Part shown: positions 20,935-23,960 of the stretch, one piece after another | How positions within the stretch are numbered: the first letter of the stretch is position 1 | How the letters are laid out: the number at the start of each line of letters is the position of its first letter | Assembly (NCBI GenBank): GCA_904063045.1 | Contig: CAJFCJ010000159.1 | Coordinates: 27,032 to 50,991, forward strand | Direction: 5' to 3' | Length of the DNA: 23,960 nt | DNA from: Dimorphilus gyrociliatus | Taxonomy: Eukaryota; Annelida; Polychaeta; Dinophilidae | Made by a program: the position numbers and the translations under genes | Notes under the pieces: model-generated | Databases searched by the model: none | Told to the model about the DNA's origin: nothing | The model's input: only the letters and a program-made list of their open reading frames with translations

Positions 20935-20943
20935 TGTGTTTTT

Positions 20944-21167
20944 GTAGGCTTTTGGAAAATACCCATTTGGTAAATATTCCCCAAGGAATTGATTGTATTA
21001 ATATTGGTTTATGTTAATTAATCAATTCTTTGAGTCACATGTGTCAAGAGGATATAAAAAATGTTTAATAACAGAGTTGATATTTGGTTAAAGGAGAAAA
21101 AAATTTGAAGGGCACTTTCATCAATATGTTTGTTGTATATTTTTTTGGTTTAAATGTAAAGACGTAC
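20944..21167. other. Remainder of the receptor intron beside MULE copy 2
   Basis: Intron sequence between the transposon and the C-type lectin exon at 21168-21241. An in-frame reading toward the transposon meets TAA stops and no acceptor, so no extra exon is supported here. Confidence 0.5.
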
Positions 21168-23803
21168 CTTTGTCTGTATCCTTTGAATTTTTTATGAATC
21201 ACCTCATTATCACCAAGCCATTTTAAACTTTGATCATCATTCTATTCATTTTAAGGATAATGAGAGACTTAATTACAATTTTTTATGTACAATTTAATTG
21301 AAAAAATCTACTGCATAGTACAGCAAAATACACATTTGTTTTGAATAGGTTGTTTGTGAAGGAAAAAAATTTACAAATTCCTTGTATTTCTAAATTGAAA
21401 GGGCTAAAGTTATTCTTTAAAAAGAATTAAAACTTGCCAATCAGCTAAGAACATGAAAATATTATGTTATAAAAAGGTATAGATGATGAATTTCTTAGCT
21501 AATTTCAAACAAAAATAAAAAGAAATATTTCTCTCTTACAAATGCTTCAATAAACAAAGGTATATTTAATGTAATCCCACTTGTTGTTAGAAAGAGTTCA
21601 TGAGCTATTTTATCATAGGCTTTTAAAGTTACTGTTATAGAATTGTTATGGTGTTTTTGGTTTGTTTGATTTCATAATTCAATTAGATCATTCTACCTAT
21701 GAACTTAGGTGCCATCTTTTGATAAACTTTAATATATATATGTAAAAGATAACGAATAATAAAATTTTTTTGCAGTGTGGGATAATCTGATAAAGTTAGA
21801 TTTTTAGATTGACAAAAATTTTCCATATCTGGTATATTATATCCCTCTTGTACATCAAAAATAGAATAGCAAACATCATTTACTAAAACAGTCAAATTTC
21901 CATTACATTCTGTGTAGAGAAAATAATAAGTAATTAACAATGAATTTAAAGTTTTCTACCATCTAAAATATTGTTTGAACATTCCAAAAAGAATAATGGA
22001 ATTTCTTTTACATATGAATAAGCTAAGAAATTTGTATTATCCCTGAAAAGAGGGCAATTAGTGTTTTAAAAACTTTGAGAAATAATTCAAAATTTGAAAG
22101 TGGCAATATATAAATATTATACATGTCACCAAATATGCAATCAGAGAGTTTTGTAGCATTTGCATGACATTTGAATGAGTCATAAAATGTTTGATTATTC
22201 ACAATTTCAAGATGGAGAACTGAATTCAACTGAGCCATTTGTGATGGAATAATTGTTCCATATTGAAAACCAAAAGATTTACATATAAATTGAGTTTCAT
22301 ACAATGTTAGATATTTAAAACCATGCCAATGCAGTAATTTGAATGTTTGAAAATTTCCACTAAATATATCATAAGAATGATTCATTCCATAGTATAATAT
22401 TTGATTTTTGTTATTAAATAATCTAAAATCTAAATTTCAATGAAATAATATAAAAAAGAGAATTTTTGAATATTTTACCAAAAAAAAGGTTTTATTAACC
22501 TGAAGGCCTTGTTGTTAAACCTTCACAATTTGGAATTACATGGTCAACAATGATATGTGGTGAACCCAATTCAATATCACAATAAAATTTTTTACTTTTA
22601 ACATTGCAGTCTCTTAAAACAGGACTTTTCTAATAAATACAGAATTTATGGTTTTTCTTTTACCTTCCCACCCTCTGTTAATTTTACCTTTTTGAAAACA
22701 ATTTCGAAACAACTGTTTTCTTTTAAAGTCAGAGAGAAATGTACACACATTTGTTGGCATATATTAATACCTCTATATGCATTACTCCTCTCAAATATGG
22801 GTAAGATGGGTCCATATGTTTTTGATTGTATATAATAAAGAAAATTTGAATCATGTACATATGATAAAAAGTATTTTTCAATATCACTTGCATTGTCGAT
22901 ATGTTTTATTTCATAATCTAAAATTTTTTTTGTCATTCTAAAAGTTTTTTCATATATTTGGGACATATTGAAAGTTTTAGTCATTTGTGCTTCATAACTA
23001 AAAAAAATACATAATAAGCTTATTCATAAATACAACATTCAAAAGCTTTATAACGTATTTTCAATATTTGAGATATCTCAGCCTGACTTTTTCTCCTGTT
23101 ATGCCTGATTAATGCATTTAACTGTTTCCTTTTTTTTCATTGTTACAGGCTGTTCTTGGATGTCCTTGCCTGTCATCATCAATCACATCTGTGCTCCCTT
23201 CTTTAAATTGTCTAACCCACCTCCTTACTGAACTTTCACAAAGTGTTGTAGTATTACCCAAAAAACACTTTCAGTTGCTTATGAATATTGACTTCAATAA
23301 TTTGCAATAGAAATAGAATAATTGCTTGCTGGTTTATACTATCATCTATTCTGTGCCACTACTGAATTCTAAATAACTTTTCATTGAAGGATTGTAATCT
23401 GCAAAAGTTTTTAGGGACAGTACATAAGTCAATTCACTTTCTATTAATGTTAATAGTATAGGCCTACAGTGTACCATATTAGAGTTATAGTGAAGGGGAT
23501 AAGGCTTTCAATATGGCCCAGCATAATTGGAAAAGTACAAACCTCGAAGTTCTTGATTTTTGCAATGTAAATAGACTTCTCCAAATGCAAACATTTTAGG
23601 CATAACAACTGAAAATTCAATACCCATACTGTAAATATCTAACTCAGACACTAACTCAACTTGAAATGGAATTTGAAGAATAAAATTTGCTTTTGAGCAA
23701 AGCAACTCTGTGTCTATGTAATTTTGATAAACTGCAACATAGAATACAAAATCTCTTTCATAGACAATATTATATTTGTCATTATTTTTCACAGCAAATA
23801 AGT
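21168..23803 (-). CDS. Upstream part of the large receptor gene: unclassified ectodomain, SRCR and C-type lectin domain, 5' partial
   Basis: Minus-strand exons: 23803-23543, 22997-22688, 22629-22500, 22429-22123, 22042-21960, 21909-21697, 21631-21540, 21241-21168. From 22997 downstream all phases agree; joining 23543 to 22997 needs an alternative donor (about 23539) or a missing exon. The first three exons have scattered Cys but no domain I recognise. 22429-21960 is SRCR-like: ICKSFGFQYGTII, then FKCHANATKLSDCIFGD and FFLECSNN. 21909-21168 begins a C-type lectin fold (CNGNLTVLVNDVCYSI, ENFCQSKN, LKWLGDNEV), completed by exon 18940-18852 beyond MULE copy 2. The last exon ends with two bases of a codon that the next exon completes as Arg. 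Signal peptide and start lie beyond 23803, probably outside the window. Confidence 0.7.
23138..23300 (-). pseudogene. Tc1/mariner transposase N-terminal relic
   Basis: The minus strand reads LCESSVRRWVRQFKEGSTDV then DDDRQGHPRTA, matching the second HTH and the linker of mariner-type transposases (...VRRWV-RFK-G-T-V-D-RSGRP-TA). Frame breaks and stops lie on both sides and the DDE/D core is absent. It sits in the interval between receptor exons 23543 and 22997. Confidence 0.65.
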
Positions 23804-23960
23804 CTGGAATAGGAACCAGTTTTTTTTTAAATTTAAATAAATGATAATATATTTGAAAATTTTCAAACTTTTAATATAACAAGTTAAATATATTCCATTC
23901 TCATTTGATTTATGGTACATTTCTCTAATAAATAGGTCATTATTCAAAATAAAGTATATA

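Noticed and set aside
20944-20990. Extra coding exon of the C-type lectin domain extending into the edge of MULE copy 2.
   Set aside because: The reading is open next to the transposon and joins sequence across it, but upstream it meets TAA with no acceptor. The acceptor at 18941 gives exact phase agreement without it.

Overview
The window reads as nuclear DNA of a small-genome invertebrate animal. It is strongly AT-rich, its genes are split by many short introns (mostly 54-110 nt, GT...AG), and its proteins are animal extracellular modules: F-type lectin/discoidin, PAN, SRCR, C-type lectin, LDL-receptor class A, LRR, rhodopsin-like 7TM and peritrophin-type chitin binding. A receptor resembling the GRL101 class, chitin-binding domains and short TTAGGG-like tracts would fit a spiralian such as an annelid, mollusc or rotifer. 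Nothing seen fixes the species.

Layout. 1-2092 (+): the 3' part of a multi-exon secreted protein with repeated F-type lectin-like domains and a C-terminal PAN domain. 3140-5630: a MULE-type DNA transposon with inverted repeats made of short tandem units, a 9-bp target-site duplication, and an intron-containing FLYWCH/MULE transposase gene that is broken. 5749-6439 (+): a small chitin-binding (CBM14) gene with a hydrophobic C-terminus and one in-frame stop. 6469-6614: a 146-bp MITE. 7001-10745: a short tandem-repeat array abutting a 5'-truncated LTR retroelement (integrase tail, broken envelope-like gene, polypurine tract, 3' LTR), followed by another array. 10913-14170 is mostly non-coding. 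14175-15302 holds relics: a third array, a piece matching the 3' part of the LTR, a zinc-knuckle remnant and a decayed protein-kinase fragment. 15463-23803 (-): one large receptor gene whose splice phases agree over almost its whole length. Its N-terminal exons are followed by SRCR, C-type lectin, several LDLa, LRR and 7TM. A second, internally deleted MULE (18982-20934) sits in one of its introns and a mariner relic in another.

The host genes look like cell-surface or secreted recognition proteins: carbohydrate binding, chitin binding, and a GPCR with a large adhesive ectodomain. The rest is layered mobile DNA. The most interesting points are the receptor architecture and the recurrence of one loosely conserved 14-17 bp tandem unit at the ends of the DNA transposons and at three other sites.
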